DNA of 64,000 bases from Amblyomma americanum (Eukaryota; Arthropoda; Arachnida; Ixodida; Ixodidae). The stretch covers positions 22,492,269-22,556,268 of the forward strand of contig NC_135505.1 of NCBI RefSeq assembly GCF_052857255.1. The letters are read 5' to 3'. The notes below the pieces were generated by a model, which worked only from the letters and a program-made list of their open reading frames with translations, had not been told where the DNA came from and did not search any database. Position numbers and translations under genes: made by a program. Every line of letters begins with the position of its first letter. Position 1 is the first letter of the stretch. Of this stretch, positions 43,011-54,052 are shown in pieces.

Positions 43011-44127
43011 TTAACAAATTAAGATCGAGTGTTGTAAGCGTCTTAGTTTTGTACAGATTGCCATTGAGTTAACATTGAAGCAGTGCTTCATTTCACATTG
43101 CCTACCATTTTTCCACGTGTGCTGAGAAACTAACTTACACAGGGTGTTCAGTAGGAGGCTCAAATGTTCAGAGTGTAACATGAGACTTGCTGGAATGGAA
43201 TCAGAGAAAGAGGAGCAATACAAACAATGGGACAAGTGAGAAAACGTAAAATCAAGAAACCAAATGACATTTTCAGACGCCTTCGTGTAAACATTCAAGA
43301 AGCTTCTTTTATTGCCGAGACACTTCTGGCAACTGTCAATTAAAGGGGAGGTGCTCATATTCTTTCTCAAGCAAACTGACAGAATATATAAGCATCCGCA
43401 GCCAGCTAAAGTGCATATGAAATTACATTCTTCCATTATCAGCATCTGTGAAACCAGTGAAATTTTTGTACACATATCAGTCACTCCTGTAAAACATATC
43501 TGGTGCGCACACTGATGGTGTAATTGCAAACAGGCTTATTATTTTTAAACATTGACCGAAGTAAAGCAGCTTCGTTGCTCAATGAACACTTCTACATAAA
43601 ACAAAATATACTGATAGCCATGAACAAATTGCATGAGTGCAGTACAGAGGACACAATAAATGGGCTAAATTAGCAGGACTAGTAATGCAAACAACTCAAA
43701 TGATAATGAGAAACACCACGGCAACTCTGTGGGAGCGTATGTTTTACAGCCCCTAAATAATGCAAGGCGTGGTAGTGATGCTCCAGCCACAAAAATAAGA
43801 CTGTTACGCACTTCACAAAAGACTTGAAACAGTGGTTTACACATTTGCATCTAGTTCCAACACTTGCTCCTAAAAACTTCACCTTTGATGAACACACTAG
43901 TGGCACGCACTGTAAATCAGTTTGCTATTTCCAAATGCTGACTGAAGCAAAGCAGCTTCATTGGTTAGTGCACACAATCTGCAAGCAACAGCTTGCTACA
44001 GAGAGGTGACATAAAAATATGCTGAAAGACGTGAACAATTTACAGGCGAGCAAAGTACACACGACATACACAGTGAAAGTGTCAGAGTGCTATATTCGGG
44101 TACAACCCAAGGAAGTAGTGGCAGATG
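43011..44127. other. 3' non-coding part of P element with diverged duplication
   Basis: A 172-codon minus frame (43011-43529) has no recognisable domain and no clear start context, and I do not call it a gene. Segments near 43490-43650 and 43855-44050 look like diverged copies of each other (shared GAAG-AAAGCAGCTTC-TTG block and a later GAACAA-TT block), suggesting an old local duplication of about 380 bp spacing. Confidence 0.4.
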
Positions 44128-44129
44128 CC

Positions 44130-44312
44130 CCCCGACCGTTTCCCTCCAGCCAATAGCAGTGACCGATTTTCATGACAACGCGGTCAATCCGATTAAGCCA
44201 CGGTTAACTGCCGTTCATCTGCCACTCCCAGCGATGCAACTTCCCAGCATTAAACATGGTGTCATGAAAATCGGTTGGCGCCATTGGCTGGATAGAATTC
44301 TTTAAGGACATC
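44130..44312. mobile_element. Foldback MITE, copy 3
   Basis: Left CCTCCAGCCAATAGCAGTGA, CCGATTTTCATGAC; right GTCATGAAAATCGG followed by TTGGCGCCATTGGCTGG. These are inverted ends of the same family as 30644 and 30918. The interior shares GATTAAGCC and the complement of GGGAGTGGCAGATGAA with those copies. It lies in the 3' part of the P element. Confidence 0.75.
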
Positions 44313-44427
44313 TCCCCTATTTTCTTGAGTTGTGTCAAACTATAGAAAAACAACGAAAGCAAGGCCAAATCATTAACTAGCTGACTGCAAGCATCTAAGC
44401 ATATGATGTTACCATCCTTCTCAGAGT

Positions 44428-47400
44428 TCAGACCAGGTTTGTTGCGGCACATGTTTTGCTAGACATTCCATCCACCCTCTGTGCATGCTGCTGTCGTAGA
44501 TGGATCCTCAGTCTTGTCCTCACATATTTTGTCAGGAGGACCTTCCCTGCCTGAGCATGACGTGTTTCACAGCAACCTAAGTTCAACTTGACAGCCTTGC
44601 ACAGGGCATTCAGAATGCTAGCAAATGGGGTTTTGAGCACCATGATTTCCTTCATATCTGCAAAAGTCTTAAACTGCTCCTCACATTCTATAAGGACATT
44701 AATCACTGCTTGCGTTGGATAAATGAGGTTCTCAGAATTTTTCACGTACTCTTTAAGCTTAATAAGATTGCTATACTGATTTGTAGCATCTCCAACAAGG
44801 GCATTTTTGCAGTCACTACAGTTACCAATGGACTTCATGACAGACTTGACCAGGAATCCTCCTAGATAAGCAAGAATGTCACATTCTGCTTCTGTGAGAG
44901 CACACACAAACAGGTTTTCTAGCTCTTCAGGCTCTTGGTTTTGTCCTTCATGTCTCTGGATAGTTGGGTCAAGGAGGTCAGCTAGATGCAAGCTGTCATC
45001 AACCTCGTAGCTAGAATTTGTAGGTGTGTGCATGAACTGTCCAACACAAATCAGCTTCAGTGCACACTTAACGTCGTATGCACTAGGGACCGGCTTCTTG
45101 AGTCTCAACACAGAGAATATGTTTTCAAGACAATCTTGTACGAGCCGGCCAAGAAGCACATACTTGTAGCTTTGGTTGTCCAAGAGGTCTTGCGACAGGC
45201 TGAGAGCAACAGTGGTCGATGCCAGAAGGCCAGCTTGTGAAGGCTTCCAATGTGCCGTTGCTCCCATTTTCATTTGACGGAAAGTGCTGCACGTCAGTTC
45301 CAAAAGCGCAGTGGCCTCTTTATGCTTTGAAGGATCTATATCGCTCAGAGCAACAACCGGATGTCTGGCCGACATAAGGGTGTACCCCCTGCTCACAAGG
45401 TTAAAAAACCACGCTGTAGCCTCTGCTTCGGGGGGCAAAATTTTTTGTTGGATTAAATATCGGATAGCAGCAGGAGCCTCACGGAACAATTGCACAGCAA
45501 TGTTCACTTTCATGGTAGTGAAATGTCCACTGCTGATGTGGATTTCCGACAGCCTATTTGCAATCTTCAGCTCACTTTGACAGTCATACTTCAACACTGC
45601 TTCAACATGCTCCACCTTGACAGTGCCAGAAGGAAGACTTTGTTCCTTAACAGTTTCTTCACCCAGAGTGAATTCTCCCACTCGGAGTAGTTGGGCACGG
45701 ATGTTCTTCAAGACGTGGGCGGGGTCAGCCATAAAGAATAGTTGCCTGCCACGGAGGTGCGGGTGCGGAATACAGCAGACAGTCTGAGTTTCTGTGGTTG
45801 GACAAGCCAAGCAGGCGCCAAACTGCACGGTTGGCAGCTCCCATGTCACTTGTGACAACAAGCACTCTAAGCGAGATTTGAAAACAAAGCTCAATCAAGT
45901 GGAACACAATGTCCTTCAAAATAGAGCCATCTATCGACCTTCCAGTGAAGTGATAGGCGATAACCTGTTTCCATCTCGTGTTCACGCCACCAACCATGAA
46001 CACAAGAGCATGGTTGGCAACATCTGTAGCGGACTCCGGCAATGTAGTGCTCCCAAAAAAGCAATCAAGCGAGCGATCGTGGTCAAATCCTTGGGAGATT
46101 TCCATCTCATCCATGAAGAGCACACAGTCTTTTTCTATGTCTTGCATTGTGGCTACTTTGGATTTCAGGACATTAAAAACTTCATGAAGAACTCCAGGCA
46201 AAAATTTAATATTTTGAAGCCTTCGTATTAATGTCCTATTGCATGGCAGTGGATATGATAATGATCTTAATAATTCATAGCCTGCTGTTCCACATGCGTG
46301 CTTTATTTGAAGGGCCTCTCGAATAGTCTTCTCAGACCACTTAAGGCCCTTCGTAGTTTTCACCGTCAAAGCCCTTCTCTGGTCGTGTTTGAGGAACGGT
46401 AATTGTTCCAAGGTTATCATTTTTTGTTGTGGCGACTGTGACTTCTTTACAAGACTGCGCAGTTTTCTCTTTGTTTGCTCGTGAAGCCTCTGTAGGTTTC
46501 TGTACTTTTGGGCCAAGTCCTTATTTCTCTTTCTCAGCTCAGCATTCTGTCTTTGAAGAGACAAGTCAGTTGAAGCCGTACTTGAACCAAGTGTGAATGC
46601 AGCTTGAGGTATTTCTTTACTTGATCGCTCATTACTATGCTGTGACCTTTCAGCGCTTAAGGATTCGGCCTTCATGGGTGAAGCTGCGGGCAGAGGAAGT
46701 CGACTTGCATCAGTGGAATCTTCCCCACTGGCTTTATCTGTTCTCAGAAAGGAATGGGCAACGCTGTCTGCATAGATAACAGTGTCGACAGCTTTGGGCC
46801 GCAGCAAGGTGGTTGTTAAAGGTAGATCATACCCTGGTACCTGAGCACATTGTAGTGGACTGACAGTGTCCTGGGAACTCATGCTGTCACTCACAGCCGA
46901 GTCTTGTGTTTGTTCGGCTGTTGATGCGAAGACAGGCTCTAGAGCAGCACTACCACATGGTTCATTTCCGGTGGGGTCAAGTACTGGGCTTTGCGTTGGC
47001 GTGGCCGGACGAAAGCAAGACCGCTTCTTCGGAGGCTTCCGGTGTTTCGGGATGGCTGAAATAAAAAATTCAGTCAATAGGGTAGCACTACACTCAAGAA
47101 CTGCAGAAATTCTGCATTTACAGAAGAGCAACCTAGTACCTGCATAAAACTTCCAAATAAACTTCAGGAGTAGTAATATCAGTTGGGTTTTAAGATCCCA
47201 AAGCTGTACTGGGGGGCTTTAGATTTCTTACCGCCAGTGCATATTTAACAGCGTCGGAAAGCATGCTACAACTGGCAATGATTCAGTCGTGCAAAATTGT
47301 GCTCAACAGCAGGTTGTGTTAGCAGCTGAGGTACCATTGATGCAACTAGAATTACTAATCGTCCTGAATTTTGCCATTTTAGCTTCTGTGCCAGGTGACA

Positions 47401-49315
47401 TAGAACAAATGAGACAGCACAGTATGCAGTCTGCTTTAGGATATTTGTTTGATTCTAGACGCCCCCTTTCTCGCAGGCGTCGGGTGAATTATAAAGAAAA
47501 AACGATGCTATACAAAGTATAAACACACTATAGGTGGCCTTGTGCTCTTTGAATACAAGGCTATATCTGTGTGTTACGTTTTGGATCTTAGTATCATATA
47601 TATGAGTGCATTCAATGTGTAGAGAAGATAAACAGTAGTCCCTTAGGGAAGCAGTGGGTGTTCAAGAAAAGCAAATATAGTAGGGGTAGGCAGAGAGTTA
47701 GGTGGCAAAAGTTTTGTTTAGTGCCATACTTTATACCTTTATGGCTTACACGGAAGATTTCAATTGTCATTCATTCATTTTTTTTTTCAATCTACAGTGA
47801 AAAATGAGCCAGAGGTAATGCAGAAGCCGTTAAAACACGGCTTAAGGTGATTTTATGTTTGAAGGTGCTGTTCGAATGCATGATCCTACAATAACGTGCA
47901 ATATACATATTTTTTTATGCCCGCGATTTAGTTTTACAAGAAATGAATTGCATGGATCCCAACAAATTTCTAGCTAGAGATCTAGATGCTGATGCAAACA
48001 TGCGCTGTAGGAATGCTTGGATATAAAAGCCATATCAATAGACCAAGAAGTTTGTGTGGATAATGTGGCCACAGATGGCACAGGAACCGGTTAAAGGGAA
48101 GTCAGTAGGATAGGCTTCGTCCTGCTATGGACCTTGAAATGCTGATGGTGATGAACCTTTCTTTGCAGCCTTCTAAAAGCAGATGAGCGCACATTTTTGA
48201 GCTTGCACAAAGCAACCACAGCACTACCGTATACGTGTAGACAAATTTCTTTGCAAACATTTCATATGAATGAGGCAGAGTTGTATTTAAGAGATGGATC
48301 AAAATTAGAAGCTTACCTCGATAAGTAAAAAGTGTGGGAACCGCATCTGGCCTTAGCTTCTTTAAGCCATCCTGTCTGTTTTGCTCGAAACTTGTTTCTT
48401 CAAAATGTGCCTGAAATGAATGGCAGCAAGTACTTCATAAGCATCAAGAAGTATATTCATACCTGCACATAACTGTGACAAATGCTGCAAACCGGAACAT
48501 GACTAGCGTTACAACTACAGAGCTGTTTCTACCTGCTGTAATGTTTTCACATGCTGTCTTTTACCAGGCTATAGTGCCAAGCTAAAAAAACTGGATAAGG
48601 GCTTCCTAAAGGCTTCATATGCATGCCAGTAACCGGGCATATACAAAATGTGTTCTTTTAGTCTGATCTTGGGTTTCCAATCTTTTTCTACCGAATAGCG
48701 TCGTACAGCAGAACGGTGCCTAGATAACCAGACCTGACTGAAAATAAGTTCCTCCGACCACAGCGCTCACGAAACAGCGAACGCGTACAATGTCAGAGAG
48801 ATGTAGAAATTTATTTTCACTACCTCAGTCATGTTCTCTGACATGAGTCTTGGCGCATGTATTACAGCGCAAACAAGGAAGCGGGCGCCAATATATCGTG
48901 AGTGCACTCGCGTGAGAATTACAGTCAGCGAGGGCGAATGCGAACCGTTGCTTCTCGCCCTTGGTGCTCGAGACACGCCGCCAGCGCATCTAAAAACTAA
49001 CGAGAAGATTGCACCCACGCCCGCAATGCGTAGCCTGTTATCAAACCCACGCCGCGCACGCCGTTCGAGGCGGCCGTGGTTTAATTATCGTAAACGTGAA
49101 GCACAGTACACCGAACATAACAAGCGAGCAGGTAACAAAAGAGAAAAAGGTACGGTACTCACAGAACATATGCGAGAAGCAGCAGTGGGTGCCCAGCAGT
49201 CTCGCTTTACTTGTGCCAGCCAAAGTTTTCTTCGGTTGGAGTCAGCCGGGAAACGAAACATCCGTGTGCCCTTCCTGCAGTGGTTCGAGCACTGCGGAAC
49301 GCAACACCCGGGCAT
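44428..49315 (-). CDS. P-element transposase (THAP), three exons, one frame break
   Basis: Minus strand exons: 49315-49163 (ATG at 49315), 48410-48317, 47055-44428; introns are GT-AG and phases fit. Exons 1 and 2 together make a THAP finger: CCVPQCSNHC, a tryptophan helix, RICS, then HFEETSFE and the AVPTLF box. In exon 3 a Ser/Thr-rich linker is followed by a coiled coil (LRKRNKDLAQKYRNLQRLHE region). Then come P-transposase blocks: YPLPCNRTLIRRLQ, LFMDEMEISQGFD (catalytic acid), GGVNTRWKQVIAYHFTG and VVTSDMGAANRA (catalytic acid). After a frame break the C-terminal half follows with FFMADPAHVLKNIRAQL and LVQDCLENIFSVLR. The break lies at about 45775-45805 and equals one extra base. The rest is open, about 960 residues, close to THAP9 size. 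So it is either just inactivated or an assembly error. Confidence 0.85.
47056..48316 (-). other. Second intron of P transposase gene
   Basis: Non-coding intron of 1261 bp between donor GTAAGC (48316) and acceptor ATTTCAG (47056). It has several AT-rich stretches. I see no embedded gene. Confidence 0.6.
48411..49162 (-). other. First intron of P transposase gene, splitting the THAP finger
   Basis: Intron of 752 bp from donor GTGAGT (49162) to acceptor CATTTCAG (48411). It separates the zinc-finger half with the two first cysteines from the half with the last histidine. Confidence 0.6.
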
Positions 49316-49595
49316 TGCTGCTGCGTAAGCTTCCTGGCGCACTTAGTGCAACAACCGACAACATATGACTGTCCCACTCAACGATGAACGGCGATGAAGA
49401 CGCAACTGCTGCAGCAGCTAATGCGCGCCTATGCACGGCGGGGAACAAGATGGCGCGGCGTCTTCCCGTAACCATGACAACACACGCGCTGGCAACATGG
49501 GTCTTAGCGGGAGGCGGCATGTGCTGTGTCAAAGGAAGTCACCACCCTAAGCCGGGAGGGGGCGCGACATGTAGGCTCCCTACGAAATGGTGCAT

Positions 49596-51210
49596 TCCAC
49601 GCGCCGTCGCCCGCTGTATTCGCTTCCGCGTGTGTCGACGGGATTCCGGCTCGTCCGTCTCCTTATCCGCGCACTTTCCTCCCTTCCTCCTCTGTTTGCC
49701 GCCCCGCTTTGTCTGCACACACCGGCGCCTGTTCTCCTCACCCCTCTCCCATCCTATGCCCGCTGTATAAACGAGGTCGCTGCGCTCTGCGCCGCAGCCA
49801 CCAGGGAAGCAGCGATGAGCTCCTAAAGTGCGTACACACGGGCCCTTTGGCGCTCTCGTTGTTCCTGCAGGAGGACGGGGCTTTCCGCGCTCTCCCTCGA
49901 AAATGCCGACGCTCGTGTCCATGGAGTGGTGCCGCCGCGACCCTGGGCAGTGGTGGTGACGCGCTGTCACCTTCGGAGTTATGTGACGTTTTGTCCATGC
50001 ACCACCGCACGCTGTGTGACGGAACTGTTCCTTCTCTCCGTACAGGGAGGTGAGGAATAAACGAGATTGTTGTCGACACATGTGTCCCTCCCTTGCCGGC
50101 CACCAACTGCGCTCGTGCCGCCAGCCATTTGTGGCCAGCAGCGGTGGCCACTCCAGGTGTGAGAATATAAGGGGGGGAACAGAGGGACTCGCTTGACATT
50201 GCGACACCGTGTTGTAGAGGGATGGACGGTCCCCGCGGTGCGAACACGGGGGTGCAGATACGAGTAGAAGAGAGAGTGGTGAACGTGCAGCTGTTCTGAA
50301 TGCGGAACCCTGTCGACGAGGAAGAGCACGGTGGGGCTTGTCCGTAGGGTGCGTGAAATTGGGGGATGTGGTAGGAGGTGTCGTCCCCGGAGTCCCGGTC
50401 GCAGGGTGCTCAGACCAACGCGTGCCACACAAATAAGTTTGCAACTATTGGCAGTGCTGAGGAGGGCACGGTCAAGGCACTGTGAGAATGCAGGGCGTTG
50501 AGAGCATATAGTTGCGAGAAGCCGACTGTGATTCTGTCAGAGCATGAATTGGATGCGTGTTGTCGATGTGCTGTGTAGCCAGAGTGACCACATGCATGTT
50601 CTTTCTCCTAGCTGGGCGGCCTCGTGAAGTCTAAACACAAAGGAATTCGGGATTAGGGCTTATTGCCGTAACAGCGCCACGCCGCCCCGTATCGGACATG
50701 CATCCGTGTATAAGCAGCACGTTGTCAGCGGTGGTATATAAGATATAGGTGCGACACAGGTAGCGTGCACGCCGGTGAAGCGGCCGCAGTGCCAGCGGAG
50801 TGTGGCTTGCGCCGCGGTGCCTTTTTCAGGGTCAGCGCACAAGGGCGTGTTTCAGCTTCACTGCGGCGTTGGTGCCAGTGTATGGAACAAGCCTATGACG
50901 CGCTATACTTCCCCACAACTATAAGCGCTGGCCTAACACGAAGGAGTGAGAGGAGGAAAGGTAGAGTGAGCGAAGCATGCATGCATCGCGCCACGTTGAT
51001 TGGTCAGTGTGTGGTGGCGTCACGCATGACGTCACAGCAACACGTGAGTAGTCCAAACACCACGACGTCACGAGTGTCGTCGTGCACACACTACCAAAGA
51101 AGACTAAGGCGAATAGTAGTGAATAAACAGTGACACATTCAGTACCGCAATCAGCTCTCGCTGAATCTCGCGTTACACAGCGCTGACCAGCCTCTCGGCC
51201 TGTATATGGA
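49596..51210. other. GC-rich non-coding stretch right of the ISL2EU element
   Basis: I see no supported gene. A TATAAA lies near 49764, and AATAAAC near 50057 and 51122, without a coding frame I can recognise between them. The 301-codon minus frame 49539-50444 overlaps the P terminal repeat and other frames, so it is not a gene. Confidence 0.4.
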
Positions 51211-51225
51211 ATGAAGCTTGTTTTA

Positions 51226-51450
51226 TGGTGGTTTTTAGAGTCCCAAAGCGACTCGGGGTATGAGAGACGCCGTATTGAAGGACTCCGGATAATTTCGACC
51301 ACCTGGGGTTCTTTATCATGCACTGATATCGCACAGTACACGGGCCTCTAGAATTTCGCCTCCATCGAAATTCGACCGTGGCGGCCGAGATCGAACCCGC
51401 GTCTTTCGGGTCAGCTGCCGATCGCCATAACCACTCAGCCACCGCGGCAG
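51226..51450 (-). mobile_element. Ruka-like SINE, full length, 15-bp TSD
   Basis: Minus strand copy with a tRNA-like head (CCGCGGTGGCTGAGTGGTTA; GGGTTCGATCTC), the central block and the reverse of the GTCGCTTTGGGAC tail. Perfect target duplication ATGAAGCTTGTTTTA at 51211-51225 and 51451-51465. Confidence 0.9.
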
Positions 51451-51475
51451 ATGAAGCTTGTTTTAAATTTTCACT

Positions 51476-51613
51476 CAGCTTTACCTGTTCGAGACTGTTC
51501 GTATAATTCGAGGCAGCCATGCGGCATCGACAGAAAAATCACGTTTTTACCGTGAAGCTTGCCTTAAAATTTCACGGTAAAATGATTCGAACAGCCTCGA
51601 ACAGGTAAAGCTG
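51476..51613. repeat. Foldback repeat with inner hairpin
   Basis: AGCTTTACCTGTTCGAGACT (from 51477) pairs with AGCCTCGAACAGGTAAAGCT (to 51612) with one mismatch or so. Between them TTTTACCGTGAA and TTCACGGTAAAA form a second hairpin. It lies right next to the SINE insertion. Confidence 0.75.
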
Positions 51614-53854
51614 CGCCCTTTTGTGGATTTCGTGCTGTTAAATTTTATGAGCCATTCGCCGCATTAAATGAGTACAGGTTTCAAATCGTATGTGTTGTTG
51701 GAAATAGTGGCCGATGAGGTAGGCATTTTTCCAAGCACTGTCTTCCGGAGCAGTTAACGGCGCCTTAAGCTCTGTTCCGCCCCCGCAATGGAAGGCATAT
51801 ATGAATGTCAGGCCGCCATGATACAATCACTTTCGTTTGATTCTATTCGATCGTTGCCCCGTCGTCTGATTCCGCGACAGTGAGTGCCTGGGCCATTCGT
51901 AGTGTAAAATGAATCAGAATGGTATTGAATTTGAACTATATCATTTTATAACCTCGCCGGCCCCCTCCCACTTTGCATAACAAAGCCCTATCTCGCCATA
52001 TATACAGGCAGGGAAGCCGAGTGAGTGGAGGAGGGAGCGACGCCATCAAAGGGCCCACGCACTGTGCAAAGCTCGCCACACAACGGCTCTCTCGTTGTGG
52101 CGCTATTCCTCTGCATGTTAACATCATGCGCGGCCGAACCAGACAACACCGTTCGAGAAGTTCCTATACACAGAGCAAAAGTTACCGCAACGTGCAAGCT
52201 TGGTGCGCAGTTTCACCGCAAACGAGCCACCGGCCAAGACAGGCAAACAATTGAAGTCACAAAGATAGAGGTGCACAGTGCTGTTTGTGTGGGACGCAAT
52301 GACGCCACGAGTTGCTTCATTGTGTTCTGACCCGTGCAGCCAGCGTGACGCGTTTCCTACGCCTGGCAAACTGGTAAACGTGTCTTATAACAGCTGCCGA
52401 CGTTGAAATGCGGGCGTCAGTCTATCGACTCGGCTGTGACTCCTGCGTGTCGCTTTGGCGCACCGCGGGTGTCCGTATGCTAGACAAGGGCCGCCGAGGC
52501 AGAGACCGCCATGAAGGGCACCACCGGCCGTTTTCCTTCCTGCCCCCGTCACCACGTCCGCTGCTGCAGCCGGAACGCCCCGCTGGGTGCTCGCTTGGGC
52601 GGCCGTGGATGCGCGCGTCGCACTTTGAACCGAGGAGCGGGGAACAATGCGGGTCTGCTGGGCATTGCGAATATGTATTTATAGCGGGCGCCTTCGTGCG
52701 CTTCCTCCTCGACCCCGTTTGGGGGCTCCTGCCATCGCCTGTGGGATGCGCACGTGCGGGCTGCAGTGCATGAGTAAATGCGGCCAGCGTTTTTCTGGCA
52801 CGAACAGTGCTTCTGAAGGCGGCGCGCCCCCGCGGTCTCCCTGCTCTCGGGGTCATCGTCACAGAGTGTCTCCTCTTGAGGCATGCTGCCGTGTGGTCAG
52901 GAATGCAACGAATGAACATCCATTGGCACGCGAAATCTGCTCACCTAATTCCGTTGCAGCGGTCCCGGTTCTGCATTGTCGTCTGTAGGGATGTCGGGCA
53001 TCTTCTCCCCCGCGTGACCCTTCAGGTCAGGACCCCCTATGATTAATAAATGTTTTCGCCACCACCACCCCCCTGTCGTAGCACCTCAGCCTCCGCGATA
53101 GCGCTTCTTGCACATACCCCGCCCGGCCATGCATGCTACCAAGAACGGGACAGGACGCGCGAGGATTGCTGTATTGTGCCGCTGCATTTCACGGGCCAAC
53201 CGAGCAATGCAGGGCGTTTCACCCTATAAGACATTACACAATTTCTAAAAATAGGCTTTTTGAGTTAGGAGGCCGCTTTTTTCGGCATAGCATTGGGTAT
53301 TACATGTGCAGTAGCGGTGTAGTGCTGACTGGCAGGCTGGTTAACAAATATTTAATACTCGACTTTTTAACTACTATCGTTAGGCTCTTTTAATTATTAC
53401 GAGGCGTGTAGCCCACCTTAAGTAATACACATATCACTTTTTAGGATTTCTGAAACGATGTCACCCTGGGCGCTGTCGACCAACAAATTTTGGCTATTTC
53501 GACGAGTTGCGTGCAATGGAGAGGTTGCTTTGCCTGCAAGCTTCTCGAAAGCGCACGTATTTCGGCGCGATGTAGCTGGAATTTGTTGGCCCACAGCGCC
53601 AAAGCTAACTACGTTTTCAAAATTAAAAAAAAAAACGACATAGATCTGTTACTTACGGTGCGCTACACGCCTCTCAATAATTAAAGAGGCTAACAATATA
53701 ATCAGTATTAGTTAACCAGGCTGCTAGTTAGCACTTAATAGCTGTATTACGACATTTTACATAGCTGACAATGCTATGCGTAAAAAAGCGCTCTTCTGAC
53801 TCAAAAATCCAATTTTTGAAAATTGTGTAAAGTCTTACCGCGAGTACTGTCGCG
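51614..53854. other. Non-coding stretch
   Basis: I see no supported gene. GC-rich overlapping frames at 52400-52990 lack domains. AATAAA-like signals near 53045 and AT-rich DNA at 53340-53450 have no partner gene. Confidence 0.4.
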
Positions 53855-54052
53855 GTGGAAAGAAACGCGAACAACGCGCCGTCTGCGCGCTTCACTGTTG
53901 GAATTTCTTTCCATCTCGCTTTTACCTGAGTGAATGTATCGTGGATGACTCTGGCGTCCTTTTACTAAAATATATGTAAAACCGTGATGGAAAGAAATGC
54001 GCACGGCGGAGCTCCTGCGGGCTCCGCTATGTTCGCATTTCTTTCCACCTCC
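53855..54052. repeat. Foldback repeat built on TGGAAAGAAA(C/T)GCG
   Basis: GTGGAAAGAAACGCGAAC (about 53856-53873) is the near complement of GTTCGCATTTCTTTCCAC at about 54030-54047. A second inner pair (GAATTTCTTTCCA near 53900, TGGAAAGAAATGCG near 53988) makes a nested foldback. Possibly a MITE. Confidence 0.6.

Larger units (their letters stand above)
41798..49582 (-). mobile_element. P element, complete ends, 8-bp TSD
   Basis: 7785 bp. The ends are TAGGGAGCCTACAT (41798-41811) and its exact complement (49569-49582), followed inward by a second matching block GGCTTAGGGTGGTGAC (41830-41845; complement at 49538-49553). The 8-bp target duplication CGAAATGG is perfect at 41790-41797 and 49583-49590, the hallmark size for P elements. 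It carries a THAP-P transposase on the minus strand and about 2.6 kb of 3' sequence with subterminal direct repeats. The target site is the terminal repeat of the ISL2EU element. Confidence 0.9.
33931..49593. mobile_element. ISL2EU-type two-gene DNA transposon, with nested P element
   Basis: Left end GGACCATTTCGGAAA (33931-33945) and right end (reading inward on the minus strand) GCACCATTTCGGAAA match at 14 of 15, and AT flanks both (33929-33930, 49594-49595). The similarity continues inward imperfectly to a shared TGGGAA...TGAGCG block about 60-70 bases in. Inside, a SWIM/YqaJ nuclease gene (plus) and a THAP-DDE transposase gene (minus) point toward each other, each starting near one end. 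From memory, ISL2EU (IS4EU) elements carry just this pair and make 2-bp AT duplications. The P element (7785 bp plus 8-bp duplication) splits the right terminal repeat. Without it the element is about 7.87 kb. Ends are inferred from short repeats. Confidence 0.7.

Noticed and set aside
43011..43529. 172-codon minus-strand open frame inside the P element
   Set aside because: No recognisable domain, and it overlaps the diverged non-coding duplication. Kept only as a note.
49760..50070. TATAAA followed by AATAAA about 300 bp later, as in a solo LTR
   Set aside because: I could not find TG...CA ends with a 4-6-bp duplication around them, so a solo LTR is not supported.
49539..50444. 301-codon minus-strand open frame
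   Set aside because: It crosses the P terminal repeat and the ISL2EU end into flanking DNA, so it is not a gene.
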